Below are positions 9,659 to 17,572 of a stretch of DNA of 64,000 nucleotides, in pieces. Positions within the stretch are counted from its first letter, which is position 1, and the number at the start of each line of letters is the position of its first letter. Below the pieces are notes generated by a model, which saw nothing but the letters and a program-made list of their open reading frames with translations, was not told the DNA's origin and searched no databases. Source of the stretch: Pseudoalteromonas amylolytica (GTDB lineage: Bacteria > Pseudomonadota > Gammaproteobacteria > Enterobacterales > Alteromonadaceae); contig NZ_MKJU01000025.1 in assembly GCF_001854605.1 (NCBI RefSeq), positions 310,378-374,377 on the forward strand, written 5' to 3'. The translations under genes and the position numbers were made by a program.

Positions 9659-9673
9659 TTTCATTTAATGAAA
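9659..9673. promoter_or_regulatory. candidate IlvY operator in the ilvC-ilvY spacer
   Basis: TTTCATT and AATGAAA form a perfect 7-bp dyad around a single T, eight bases upstream of the ilvY start codon. LysR-type regulators bind dyads of this size in the divergent spacer and repress their own gene. The AT-rich stretch beside it (TTGAATTATTATATTTCA, 9646-9663) may hold a second half-site. The assignment rests on position and symmetry only. Confidence 0.5.
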
Positions 9674-9681
9674 GGTAAGGT

Positions 9682-10575
9682 ATGGACCATAAACAATTGG
9701 GCTACTTTCTCACATTGGCTGAAACGCTGCACTTTGCCAGAGCCAGTGAGCTATGCCATGTGAGTGCACCAACGCTCAGTCGCCAGATTAAGCAACTTGA
9801 GCAAGAGCTTGGCACGGAGCTATTTATTCGTGACAATCGCAGCGTGATTCTAACATCCCACGGCAAGGCATTTGTTGAGTATGCTCAAGCCACACTGGCC
9901 AAATGGCGACAGTTTAAAAGCCAGTGTCAGGATAATGAAGGTCCACTTAGCGGGGAGTTGAGCATGTATTGCTCGGTGACCGCCACTTATAGTTTTACCT
10001 ATGAATTGTTTGCTTTGTTTCGCAAGCAGTACCCTGCGGTTGAGCTTAACCTCAACACGGGCGATCCTGCGTTTTCGATAAATCATGTACAAACAGGAAA
10101 AGAAGACTTAGCGGTGGCGGTGAAGCCAGCGACTCTACCGCAAGGCCTGGCATATTTACCGCTAGGTAAGTCTCAGCTTGTTGTTATTGCCCCTGTGATG
10201 GATTGCCCGCTTACAGACATTTTAAATCGTTATCAAAACAGCAGTGCACTGTGGGCAAATTTGCCATTTATTATGCCCGAACACGGTGTGCTCAAAGAGC
10301 GGGTTGACGCGTTTTGCACTGTGCAAAAGCTCACTCCAAAAGTATATGCTCATGTATCAGGGCATGAAGCCATGGTGGCGTTAGCAAGTTTAGGCTTTGG
10401 GGTGGCATGTGTACCGCAAATTGTGTTGGATCAAAGCCCCTTTCAACAACAAGTGCAATACTTAGATACTCGGGGAATGCTGGAAGACATTGAAATTGGG
10501 CTCGTCTGTAAACAAAAGCGGCTACAAGACCCAGTAGTGAATGCATTGTGGCAATGTGCAACGGAGTTATTTTAA
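9682..10575 (+). CDS. ilvY: LysR-type regulator of ilvC
   Basis: A LysR-family activator, 297 residues. The N-terminal winged helix-turn-helix covers residues 1-60 (FARASELCHVSAPTLSRQIKQ in parts), and a periplasmic-binding-protein-like inducer domain follows. In E. coli, IlvY activates ilvC when acetolactate or acetohydroxybutyrate accumulates and represses itself. The divergent position next to ilvC, together with the sequence, supports the same role. A GGTAAGG stretch precedes the ATG. Confidence 0.92.
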   Translation: MDHKQLGYFLTLAETLHFARASELCHVSAPTLSRQIKQLEQELGTELFIRDNRSVILTSHGKAFVEYAQATLAKWRQFKSQCQDNEGPLSGELSMYCSVTATYSFTYELFALFRKQYPAVELNLNTGDPAFSINHVQTGKEDLAVAVKPATLPQGLAYLPLGKSQLVVIAPVMDCPLTDILNRYQNSSALWANLPFIMPEHGVLKERVDAFCTVQKLTPKVYAHVSGHEAMVALASLGFGVACVPQIVLDQSPFQQQVQYLDTRGMLEDIEIGLVCKQKRLQDPVVNALWQCATELF

Positions 10576-10787
10576 AGCGTGATTGAGATAATATTATTTT
10601 GTTTTTAAAAATGATGATTCACAAGGTTTTACGGCGTTTTACACACAGTCTACATCTTACAGAGTCGACAAATTTGGCCTACATTCCTCGGTATATTTGA
10701 CACCATATACTATTTATAAAGATTTTTCTGTTTACAGATTAGTCATGGCTTGTTGATGATTTTCCCGATCTTTATGCAGGCAACGCA

Positions 10788-10822
10788 AATAATATTGATT
10801 GTCATTTAGATATGTGTATACT
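10788..10822 (+). promoter_or_regulatory. promoter with Fur-box-like sequence for the DUF4856-imelysin cluster
   Basis: TTGATT (10795-10800) and TATACT (10817-10822), 16 bases apart, form a good sigma-70 promoter. The 19-base AATAATATTGATTGTCATT at 10788-10806 covers the -35 and reads as three Fur-type hexamers (AATAAT, ATTGAT, then TGTCAT). It matches the idealised 19-base Fur box at about 11 positions, so the call is tentative. The remainder of the roughly 300-base gap after ilvY (10576-10787) shows no gene that I can support. Confidence 0.5.
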
Positions 10823-10875
10823 TTACCCCCATATCAAGAAATATAAATATTAATAATTTTCTGAGGAAATCATTG

Positions 10876-12615
10876 ATGGTTTTAAGAAAGTCTCTCTTAG
10901 CTACTTCTATTTTGGTTGCAACATTGGGTTTAACTGCGTGTGGCGGTTCAAGCTCTGACGGCTCTAACAACAACCCAGATACAGATACGCCAACGAATAA
11001 AGCACCAACAGCAATTGCATTGGCAGCACAAGGTGACGTAAATGAGAACGTGGCGGGTCAAGTGATTGGTACGTTGTCTGCAACCGATGCAGATGCAAAT
11101 GAAACTTTCACCTTCTCAACTGAAGATGAGCGTTTCATTATCGATGGCACTTCACTTGCGCTAAAACCAGCAGTGACACTTAACTATGAAGCTGAGCAAG
11201 AAGTATCAGTTGACGTTACCGTAAAAGACAGTGCTAACAATACGTTTACGCAAACGTTAACTTTTGCTGTAACTGACGCTCAGGATTATGATTTTGTGAA
11301 CAGCACATCTGGTGAGTCAAGCGTATCTTACTCTGGTCAAATTGCACGTCACGTATTGATTAAAGAGCTTTACAACTACATTGGTAGCGCTGAGGGCTTG
11401 TTAGCTGATGCACAAACAATGACGGCTGAAGAGCTACTCGCTCAGCTAAACAAATACTACAAAATCGCTGATGCTGATTACGATGCCCTTGCAGGCGCGA
11501 TGACATTGACGGTTGTGAGCGATTCTAAGCAAGCAACGCTCGCTGACATTTCTGGTAGCCACAAAGACTTAAGCGGTAAAATTGCAGGTAACGATGCTAA
11601 AGGTCAGCATAAAGACTGGAATGATGGCACAAGCTTTGAAGGTTGGGCGGGTCTTGAGACTAACACGCCAGAGGGCCTAATCAACGCGTTATTTGCTCAA
11701 TTGGTTGAGCGTGTACAGGCACCTTCTGTTATTACACCTAATGGCAAAGAAATTGAATCGCTTTATGTAACGGCTGATGGCGTTGACCTTAAGCAACTTA
11801 CGCAAAAGTTTTTATATGGTGCCGTGGCATTCTCACAAGGTTCAGATGATTACCTAGATAATGCAACGCAAGGCAAAGGCCTTTTAACCAGCAACATCAT
11901 TGAAGGTGATGCAAAGTACAGCAACCTTGAGCACCAGTGGGACGAAGGTTTTGGTTACTTCGGTGCTGCGCGTAACTACATGAGCTACACAGATGAAGAA
12001 ATCGCAGGCAAAGGCGGCCGTGAAGGGTGGCAGGGTTACAATGACTACAATGCAGACGGTAAAATTGACTTAAACGCTGAGTACAACTTCGGTAACTCAA
12101 CGAATGCTGCAAAGCGTGACTTAGGCTCTGACGGTGCAACTGATTACAGCAAAGAAGCTTTTGATGCGTTCTTCGCAGGTCGTAAGCTTATCTCTGACAA
12201 TGTTGGGACGGAATTAACAGACGCACAGCTAACTGAGCTTAAAGCATACGCGGTTGCTGCAACTGCGGCGTGGGAAAAGTCAATCTCAGCAACGGTTGTA
12301 CACTACATCAACGATACAATGCAAGATTTAGAAGACATGAAAGCGGGCACCTATGAGGCCGATAAATTTGTGACTTTAGCTAAGCATTGGTCAGAAATGA
12401 AAGGCTTTGCGCTTAACCTACAGTTTAACCCTGAATCACCGTTTAACAGCGAAGCCAATGCTGGCAAGTTTGCACAAATGAACGAGTTGATGGGTAATAA
12501 ACCAGTTGTTGGTGCGCAAGCTGATATGGAAGCATACATTGTGCAACTACATCAAGCGCGTGATATTTTAGAGCAAGTATATGGCTTTGACGCTGATGTT
12601 GTTGACAACTGGTAA
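10876..12615 (+). CDS. DUF4856 lipoprotein with N-terminal cadherin-like domain
   Basis: A 579-residue lipoprotein starting at the ATG 10876 (TGAGGA at 10862-10867 is the ribosome binding site; an in-frame TTG sits just before). The lipobox is LTAC with Cys22, followed by a Gly/Ser/Asp linker. Residues about 40-135 form a cadherin-like repeat (VNENVAGQVIGTLSATDADAN, in part). The rest matches the DUF4856 family, with an aromatic-rich centre (HQWDEGFGYFGAARNY). DUF4856 genes are repeatedly found beside imelysins and TonB receptors, suggesting a role in metal or siderophore handling at the outer membrane. The biochemical function is unknown. It is first in a cluster with an imelysin and a FecA-like receptor. 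Confidence 0.85.
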   Translation: MVLRKSLLATSILVATLGLTACGGSSSDGSNNNPDTDTPTNKAPTAIALAAQGDVNENVAGQVIGTLSATDADANETFTFSTEDERFIIDGTSLALKPAVTLNYEAEQEVSVDVTVKDSANNTFTQTLTFAVTDAQDYDFVNSTSGESSVSYSGQIARHVLIKELYNYIGSAEGLLADAQTMTAEELLAQLNKYYKIADADYDALAGAMTLTVVSDSKQATLADISGSHKDLSGKIAGNDAKGQHKDWNDGTSFEGWAGLETNTPEGLINALFAQLVERVQAPSVITPNGKEIESLYVTADGVDLKQLTQKFLYGAVAFSQGSDDYLDNATQGKGLLTSNIIEGDAKYSNLEHQWDEGFGYFGAARNYMSYTDEEIAGKGGREGWQGYNDYNADGKIDLNAEYNFGNSTNAAKRDLGSDGATDYSKEAFDAFFAGRKLISDNVGTELTDAQLTELKAYAVAATAAWEKSISATVVHYINDTMQDLEDMKAGTYEADKFVTLAKHWSEMKGFALNLQFNPESPFNSEANAGKFAQMNELMGNKPVVGAQADMEAYIVQLHQARDILEQVYGFDADVVDNW

Positions 12616-12637
12616 TTAACGCACAAGTCAGACTTTA

Positions 12638-12669
12638 AAAAAAGGTTAGCTTTTATAAGCTAACCTTTT
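12638..12669 (+). terminator. intra-operon hairpin between DUF4856 and imelysin genes
   Basis: AAAAGGTTAGCTT and AAGCTAACCTTTT form a perfect 13-bp stem with a TTAT loop, ending in T4. It lies 24 bases after the DUF4856 stop and 34 before the imelysin start, so it is likely a partial terminator or an mRNA processing/stability element within the operon. Confidence 0.8.
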
Positions 12670-12702
12670 GTCGTATAAAAAATCTATAAAAAGAGGCAAT
12701 TG

Positions 12703-13971
12703 ATGGCACCAACATTAAAACCTTTACTATTAGCAAGTACCGTCGCGGCACTGTTAAGCGGGTGTGGTGAAAGTACCTCAAGTTCAGCGGGTGAAAACTT
12801 TGCTGATAACAAAAATGACGTGGTGACTAGCTTTGACCAAAAAGCATTATTGGTTAACCTCACTGACAACGTAATCACGCCAACATTTGAAGCATTTGCA
12901 GACAAAGCACAATCGCTACCTAGTCAAATTAAAGCCTACTGTGACTTAGAAACCGCCTATGATCCGAGCATGCAAGATGATGCAGCCAAACAAGCGCTGG
13001 ATGCTGCGAAGCAGGTTTCTCAAGATGCATGGCGTGAAGCGATGATCAGCTGGCAACATGCTGAGCTTATGATTGTAGGGCCATTGCTTGATAACGACAA
13101 AGCACTGCGCAACGACATTTACTCTTGGCCACAGGCAAGTACTTGTAGTGTTGACCAGGATGTAGTGTTTTTTGAACAGGGCAATGTGAATGGCACGGCC
13201 TACAATATCCGTAATCGTTCTGATAAGCGTAAAGGTCTTGATGCTCTTGAATATTTGCTGTTCAACGAGAACCAAGACTACAGCTGTAGTGCAATCGCTG
13301 CGGGCGATATTCTGGATGACTGGAATACACGCAGTGAGCAGCTGCGTAAGGTGGCGCGTTGTAATTTTGCTGTAGAAGTGGCCAGCGACTTGAGCCACTC
13401 TGCGCAAACCTTGATAAATCATTGGAATGGTGAACAAGGCTACAGCCAAGTACTGAAGAACGCAGGTGAACCGGGAAATAAGTTTACAACCCAAACCAAA
13501 GCCATCAATGAAATCTCTGATGCGCTGTTCTACATGACAGAAGAGTTAAAAGACTACAAATTAGCTACACCTTTAGGCTTGTTTGCGAACAGCTGTGGTC
13601 TAGAAGCTTGTCCGCAAGAAGTAGAATCTGTGTATGCAAAGCACTCGATAGAAAACATCAAAGCAAACATCGATGCGTTTGAGAAGTTATTCCTAGGTGG
13701 TAGCAGTGAAAGTAACAGCACTGGCTTTGACGATTTTCTAGATGAGCAACAGGCATCAGATACTAAACAAACCATGTTGCAAGGTATCGCTAATGCTAAA
13801 GCTGCGGCTAATGCATTGGAAGGTAATTTGCAAAGCGCACTGACTAACGATAAAGCAAGTGTTACTAATACACATACTCAAGTGAAATCGGTGACCGATC
13901 AGCTTAAAAATGACTTCATCAATAAACTTGCACTAGAACTTCCAAAAACGTCGGCAGGTGACAATGACTAA
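12703..13971 (+). CDS. imelysin-family (M75) lipoprotein
   Basis: A 422-residue member of the imelysin/insulin-cleaving-membrane-protease-like family, with lipobox LSGC (Cys21). The start is ATG 12703, with AAAGAGG seven bases upstream. Family hallmarks are the N-terminal helical segment with WQHAELMIVGP (the region of the GxHxxE-type motif, here degenerate) and KGLDALEYLLFN. Imelysins are iron-regulated, often sit beside TonB receptors, and are thought to bind iron or heme or to act in metal uptake; proteolytic activity is doubtful for most. Position between a DUF4856 lipoprotein and a FecA-like receptor supports this. The receptor gene follows after 10 bases. Confidence 0.88.
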   Translation: MAPTLKPLLLASTVAALLSGCGESTSSSAGENFADNKNDVVTSFDQKALLVNLTDNVITPTFEAFADKAQSLPSQIKAYCDLETAYDPSMQDDAAKQALDAAKQVSQDAWREAMISWQHAELMIVGPLLDNDKALRNDIYSWPQASTCSVDQDVVFFEQGNVNGTAYNIRNRSDKRKGLDALEYLLFNENQDYSCSAIAAGDILDDWNTRSEQLRKVARCNFAVEVASDLSHSAQTLINHWNGEQGYSQVLKNAGEPGNKFTTQTKAINEISDALFYMTEELKDYKLATPLGLFANSCGLEACPQEVESVYAKHSIENIKANIDAFEKLFLGGSSESNSTGFDDFLDEQQASDTKQTMLQGIANAKAAANALEGNLQSALTNDKASVTNTHTQVKSVTDQLKNDFINKLALELPKTSAGDND

Positions 13972-13981
13972 AGGACCTTTT

Positions 13982-16189
13982 ATGCAAAAATCTTTGTTGG
14001 CGTTGGCCGTCGCAGTTGCGATACCTAACGCGTTGGCAGCGGATAATGACGGTGAGTTAGAACATATTCAGATCCTAAGTCACTACGACAAACTTCGTAC
14101 TGAAGCGGGCTCTGCCACGTTGCTCAGTGAAGAACAATTAGAGAAGTACGAATACGATGACATTCACCGTATTCTGGCCTCAGTGCCGGGTGTCAACATT
14201 CGTGAAGAAGATGGTTACGGCTTGCGTCCTAATATCGGCTTTCGTGGTGTGACACCTGAGCGCAGTAAGAAAATCACTATCTTAGAAGATGGTGTCTTGA
14301 TTGGTCCATCTCCTTATTCTGCGCCTGCGGCGTATTATTTTCCAGTAACCACGCGCATGACGGCGGTTGAAGTATTTAAAGGCCCTGCAGCGATTAAGTA
14401 CGGACCGCAAACAGTGGCGGGAACGTTGAACTTGATCACTCGTCAAGTACCAGAGTTTACCGAGGGCGGTATAGATATCGCAGCCGGTAGTGATGGATAT
14501 CAAAAGGCCCACGGGTATTTTGGTTCTGTGGTCAACAATGTGGGCTTTTTACTGGAAGGCGTTAACTTACAGGCTGACGGTTTTAAAGAGTTAGATGGTG
14601 GTGGTAACACTGGGTTTAACAAAAATGACTTGCTCGCTAAGTTTAACTACAAAATGCGTATGGGTGAGTTTGACCATACTTTTGCTTTGAAATTGTCTTA
14701 TGCAGATGAAGAGTCGGATGAAACATACCTAGGTTTAACAGATTCAGATTTTGCCAGCACGCCGTATCGTCGCTACGCAGCATCTCAAGATGCCTTGATG
14801 GAGACAGAGCATCAGCAGGTGATGTTTTCACATTACCTAGAAAGCGAAGATGTACGCGTGACGACTCGTGTTTACCGTAATGATTACGAACGTGCATGGC
14901 GCAAGCTTAACGGTTTAACCAATAACAGTGGCTCGCTGTCGGCGATTTTAGCCAACCCTGAGCAGTATGCTGAAGAGTATGCAGTGATAACAGGGCAACA
15001 GGACTCTGTTTTGGCGGGTCGCAACTCAATATTTTTGACCATGGGCACGAACGACCGTGAGTACTATTCACAAGGTGTGCAGGTTGATGCTTCATTCAAG
15101 TTTAACTTGCTTGATTTACAGCATAAGCTCTCAGCGGGTGTGCGTTATCATGAAGATGAAATTGAGCGTAAACACTTTGAACAGACCTATGCGATGACAT
15201 CGGGGTCAGTGGCAAATACGGGTCAAGACAAGGTATTTACAACCCTAGATACAGAAGCCACCGATGCGTGGTCTGTATATCTTGAAAATCAAATCACGGT
15301 TAATGCATTGACCTTAGGTGTTGGTGTGCGTGGTGAGTTGATGGATATGCACTACCAAAACAACAAAGATGCGCAAGATTGGCAAGCTAAAACAACACGC
15401 ATCTGGTTGCCGGGGTTAAGTGGCTTCTATAAGCTATCTGATGAGTCGGGTTTGTTATTTGGTGTGCATCAAGGGTTTGTGCCATCATCCCCAGCACAAG
15501 CAGATGATATTAAGTTAGAAAAGAGCGTTAATTACGAGTTTGGTGGCCGCTTCAATGACGGTGTAACTCAGTTTGAATTGGTCAGCTTCTATAATGATTA
15601 CAGCAACCTAAAAGAGAGCTGTAGTCAGTCAAACTGTGGTATCAACGCTCAAATAGATCAAGAGTTTAATGGTGGGGAAGTGGACGTATACGGTGTTGAG
15701 GCGCAATTCTCACAGCGTTACCCATTGAGCCTAGATTTAGAGATACCTTACAGCGTGGTGTATACCTATACCAAAAGTGAATTTCAGCACGCCCTGCGCT
15801 CTGAATTTGCACAGTGGGGGGAGGTTAAAAAAGGCGATGAACTGCCTTATTTGCCTAACCACCAGGCAACCTTTAATATTGGCTTAGCTGCGCAAAACTG
15901 GCAGCTGTCAATGGCGGTTAAATACATCAGTTCAATGCCTGAAGCTGCTGGTGTGAGCTGGGCAGATGCGGATGCAGGTATTTCAGTAGATATTCCTCTT
16001 GCCGGTAAAGATGTGCCGTCTAATATCACCGTTGATTTATCGGCAAGCTATGAGCTTGGGGACTACGGCCGCGTGTATGCCAAAGTAGACAATCTCTTAG
16101 ATGAAACAGAAGTGGTGAGTCGTCGCCCGTATGGTGCAAGACCAGGCAAACCACGTCAGTTCTCGTTGGGCTATAAGTATCAGTTTTAA
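13982..16189 (+). CDS. TonB-dependent receptor, FecA-like
   Basis: A 735-residue outer-membrane receptor. I chose ATG 13982, since AAAGGA (13971-13976) lies just after the imelysin stop; this gives the signal peptide MQKSLLALAVAVAIPNALA. A TonB-box-like segment (ELEHIQILS) precedes the plug domain (about residues 35-150), which contains the conserved PGVNIREEDGYGLRPNIGFRG and FKGPAAIKYGPQTVAGTLN segments. A 22-strand barrel follows and ends with the expected C-terminal Phe (SLGYKYQF). The plug matches the iron(III)-dicitrate receptor subfamily best. There is no fecIR pair nearby and no N-terminal signalling domain, so regulation is probably by the promoter before the DUF4856 gene. The substrate is inferred as a ferric chelate. 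Confidence 0.9.
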   Translation: MQKSLLALAVAVAIPNALAADNDGELEHIQILSHYDKLRTEAGSATLLSEEQLEKYEYDDIHRILASVPGVNIREEDGYGLRPNIGFRGVTPERSKKITILEDGVLIGPSPYSAPAAYYFPVTTRMTAVEVFKGPAAIKYGPQTVAGTLNLITRQVPEFTEGGIDIAAGSDGYQKAHGYFGSVVNNVGFLLEGVNLQADGFKELDGGGNTGFNKNDLLAKFNYKMRMGEFDHTFALKLSYADEESDETYLGLTDSDFASTPYRRYAASQDALMETEHQQVMFSHYLESEDVRVTTRVYRNDYERAWRKLNGLTNNSGSLSAILANPEQYAEEYAVITGQQDSVLAGRNSIFLTMGTNDREYYSQGVQVDASFKFNLLDLQHKLSAGVRYHEDEIERKHFEQTYAMTSGSVANTGQDKVFTTLDTEATDAWSVYLENQITVNALTLGVGVRGELMDMHYQNNKDAQDWQAKTTRIWLPGLSGFYKLSDESGLLFGVHQGFVPSSPAQADDIKLEKSVNYEFGGRFNDGVTQFELVSFYNDYSNLKESCSQSNCGINAQIDQEFNGGEVDVYGVEAQFSQRYPLSLDLEIPYSVVYTYTKSEFQHALRSEFAQWGEVKKGDELPYLPNHQATFNIGLAAQNWQLSMAVKYISSMPEAAGVSWADADAGISVDIPLAGKDVPSNITVDLSASYELGDYGRVYAKVDNLLDETEVVSRRPYGARPGKPRQFSLGYKYQF

Positions 16190-16226
16190 TTTCAATTAAT
16201 TTTTACTGATACAAAGGTTAAATTAA

Positions 16227-16250
16227 GGGTCACAATGTGGCCCTTTTTTT
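16227..16250 (+). terminator. terminator between the FecA-like receptor and the hydroxylase gene
   Basis: GGGTCAC and GTGGCCC (one wobble) form a 7-bp stem with an AAT loop, then T8. It ends ten bases before the next ATG (16260), so the downstream gene is either read through or has its own promoter that I cannot see. Confidence 0.85.
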
Positions 16251-16259
16251 GGGGTAATC

Positions 16260-17246
16260 ATGTTAGAACAGATGTGGCAGAGCTTTATCTCTTTGCCGGG
16301 CTATTTGCTTGATGCTAATAAGCGCATTTATCTACCTTACTTATTGAGCGCGGTTGTTATGGCGGTGCCCGTATATTTTGCTGCTCAATTGCCCAAGCGT
16401 TCAATGCGTGGCTTTTTACAATTCTTGTTTCCCAAAAACGTCTGGTTATGTAAAAGCGCTCGACTAGATTACGGTTTGCTAGTGAGTAACGTTCTGCTCA
16501 AAGCTGCCTTGTTTGCACCGATTGTGTTAACTATGGTGCCTGTTGCGATAGCGACAACAGAAATTCTAGAATGGTGCTTTGGTCAACCGCTACACCTCCC
16601 ATGGCCAGAGTCGGCGGTCATCGCGATATTTACCTTAATGTTATTTATTGTCGATGATTTAACGCGCTTCTTATTGCACTTACTGCTTCACAAAGTGGCG
16701 TTTTTTTGGGAGTTTCATAAAGTACACCATTCCGCCAAGGTGCTAACGCCGTTTACGATTTATCGCTCACACCCTGTTGAAAGTTATCTCTATGCTTGCC
16801 GAATGGCACTAACGCAGGGACTTGTTGTGGGTTTGGGTTATCACTTTTTTGGCACAGAACTCAGTATGTACGACATTCTAGGTGCCAATGCATTTGTGTT
16901 TTTATTCAATATTTTTGGTGCCAACTTGCGACATTCTCATATTCGCTTTACTTGGGGTGATTGGCTTGAAGGGTGGTTTATTAGTCCTGCGCAGCATCAA
17001 ATACACCATAGCGACAACCCACAGCACTTTGATACCAATTTGGGGTCGGCACTGGCTATTTGGGACAGAATGTATGGCTCTTTGATAAAAGCCTCAGCTG
17101 CGCCGCATATTAGTATCGGTGTGGGACAGTACGATGCAGGGCATGACTCACTAACTGCAATTTATTTGAAGCCGTTTAAACAGGCTTGTTTGACACTACT
17201 TCCAAACAAGCGAGTGTCCAAACAACCCATTGATAAATTAGACTAG
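16260..17246 (+). CDS. sterol desaturase / fatty-acid-hydroxylase family membrane protein
   Basis: A 328-residue integral membrane diiron enzyme of the FA_hydroxylase superfamily. Hydrophobic helices lie near residues 20-40, 75-100 and 118-140. The histidine boxes are present: HLLLH, then HKVHH in EFHKVHHSAKVLTP, and QIHHS in QHQIHHSDNPQHFDTN. It probably hydroxylates or desaturates a lipid; the substrate is unknown. It sits directly behind the FecA-like receptor but beyond a strong terminator. The ribosome binding site is GGGG five bases before ATG. Its last four bases overlap the convergent DUF3820 gene. Confidence 0.88.
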   Translation: MLEQMWQSFISLPGYLLDANKRIYLPYLLSAVVMAVPVYFAAQLPKRSMRGFLQFLFPKNVWLCKSARLDYGLLVSNVLLKAALFAPIVLTMVPVAIATTEILEWCFGQPLHLPWPESAVIAIFTLMLFIVDDLTRFLLHLLLHKVAFFWEFHKVHHSAKVLTPFTIYRSHPVESYLYACRMALTQGLVVGLGYHFFGTELSMYDILGANAFVFLFNIFGANLRHSHIRFTWGDWLEGWFISPAQHQIHHSDNPQHFDTNLGSALAIWDRMYGSLIKASAAPHISIGVGQYDAGHDSLTAIYLKPFKQACLTLLPNKRVSKQPIDKLD

Positions 17247-17470
17247 CGGTTTGGTTTGGTGTGTAGCAGGGGCATGAGTAGCTTCTCTAAGCCATTGAGC
17301 TTAACCTCGTAGATCATCGCGAGTTGTTCTCCCAGCTTACCTTTTGGAAAGCCCTGCTGCTTGAACCAAACCAAGTAGGGCTCGGGCAGCATTAGTAGTG
17401 GGGTGCCAGTGTGTTTTCCAAAAGGCATTTTGGTATTAATGGCGTCAATCATTTCTTGCTGAGTGTTCAT
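17243..17470 (-). CDS. DUF3820 family small protein
   Basis: A 75-residue cytosolic protein of the DUF3820 family, recognisable by MPFGKHTGTPLLMLPEPYLVWF and the Pro-Lys-Gly-Lys-Leu-Gly segment. Homologues are widespread in gammaproteobacteria, sometimes labelled putative quorum-sensing-regulated virulence factor; no biochemical role is established. The stop codon overlaps that of the hydroxylase gene on the opposite strand by four bases. Confidence 0.85.
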   Translation of the reverse strand: MNTQQEMIDAINTKMPFGKHTGTPLLMLPEPYLVWFKQQGFPKGKLGEQLAMIYEVKLNGLEKLLMPLLHTKPNR

Positions 17471-17572
17471 GACCTTTCTTATTTTAACTCAAAGGGGCAT
17501 TGTAGCCATGGCTGGTTCGACTGTACAGTAGCCCCCCAAAGTCAGGGAGCCACCATACACAATGATTAGGCC

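Noticed and set aside
12946..13494. 182-codon minus-strand frame within the imelysin gene
   Set aside because: The forward frame is a full imelysin with signal peptide and ribosome binding site; the reverse frame has no supporting feature.
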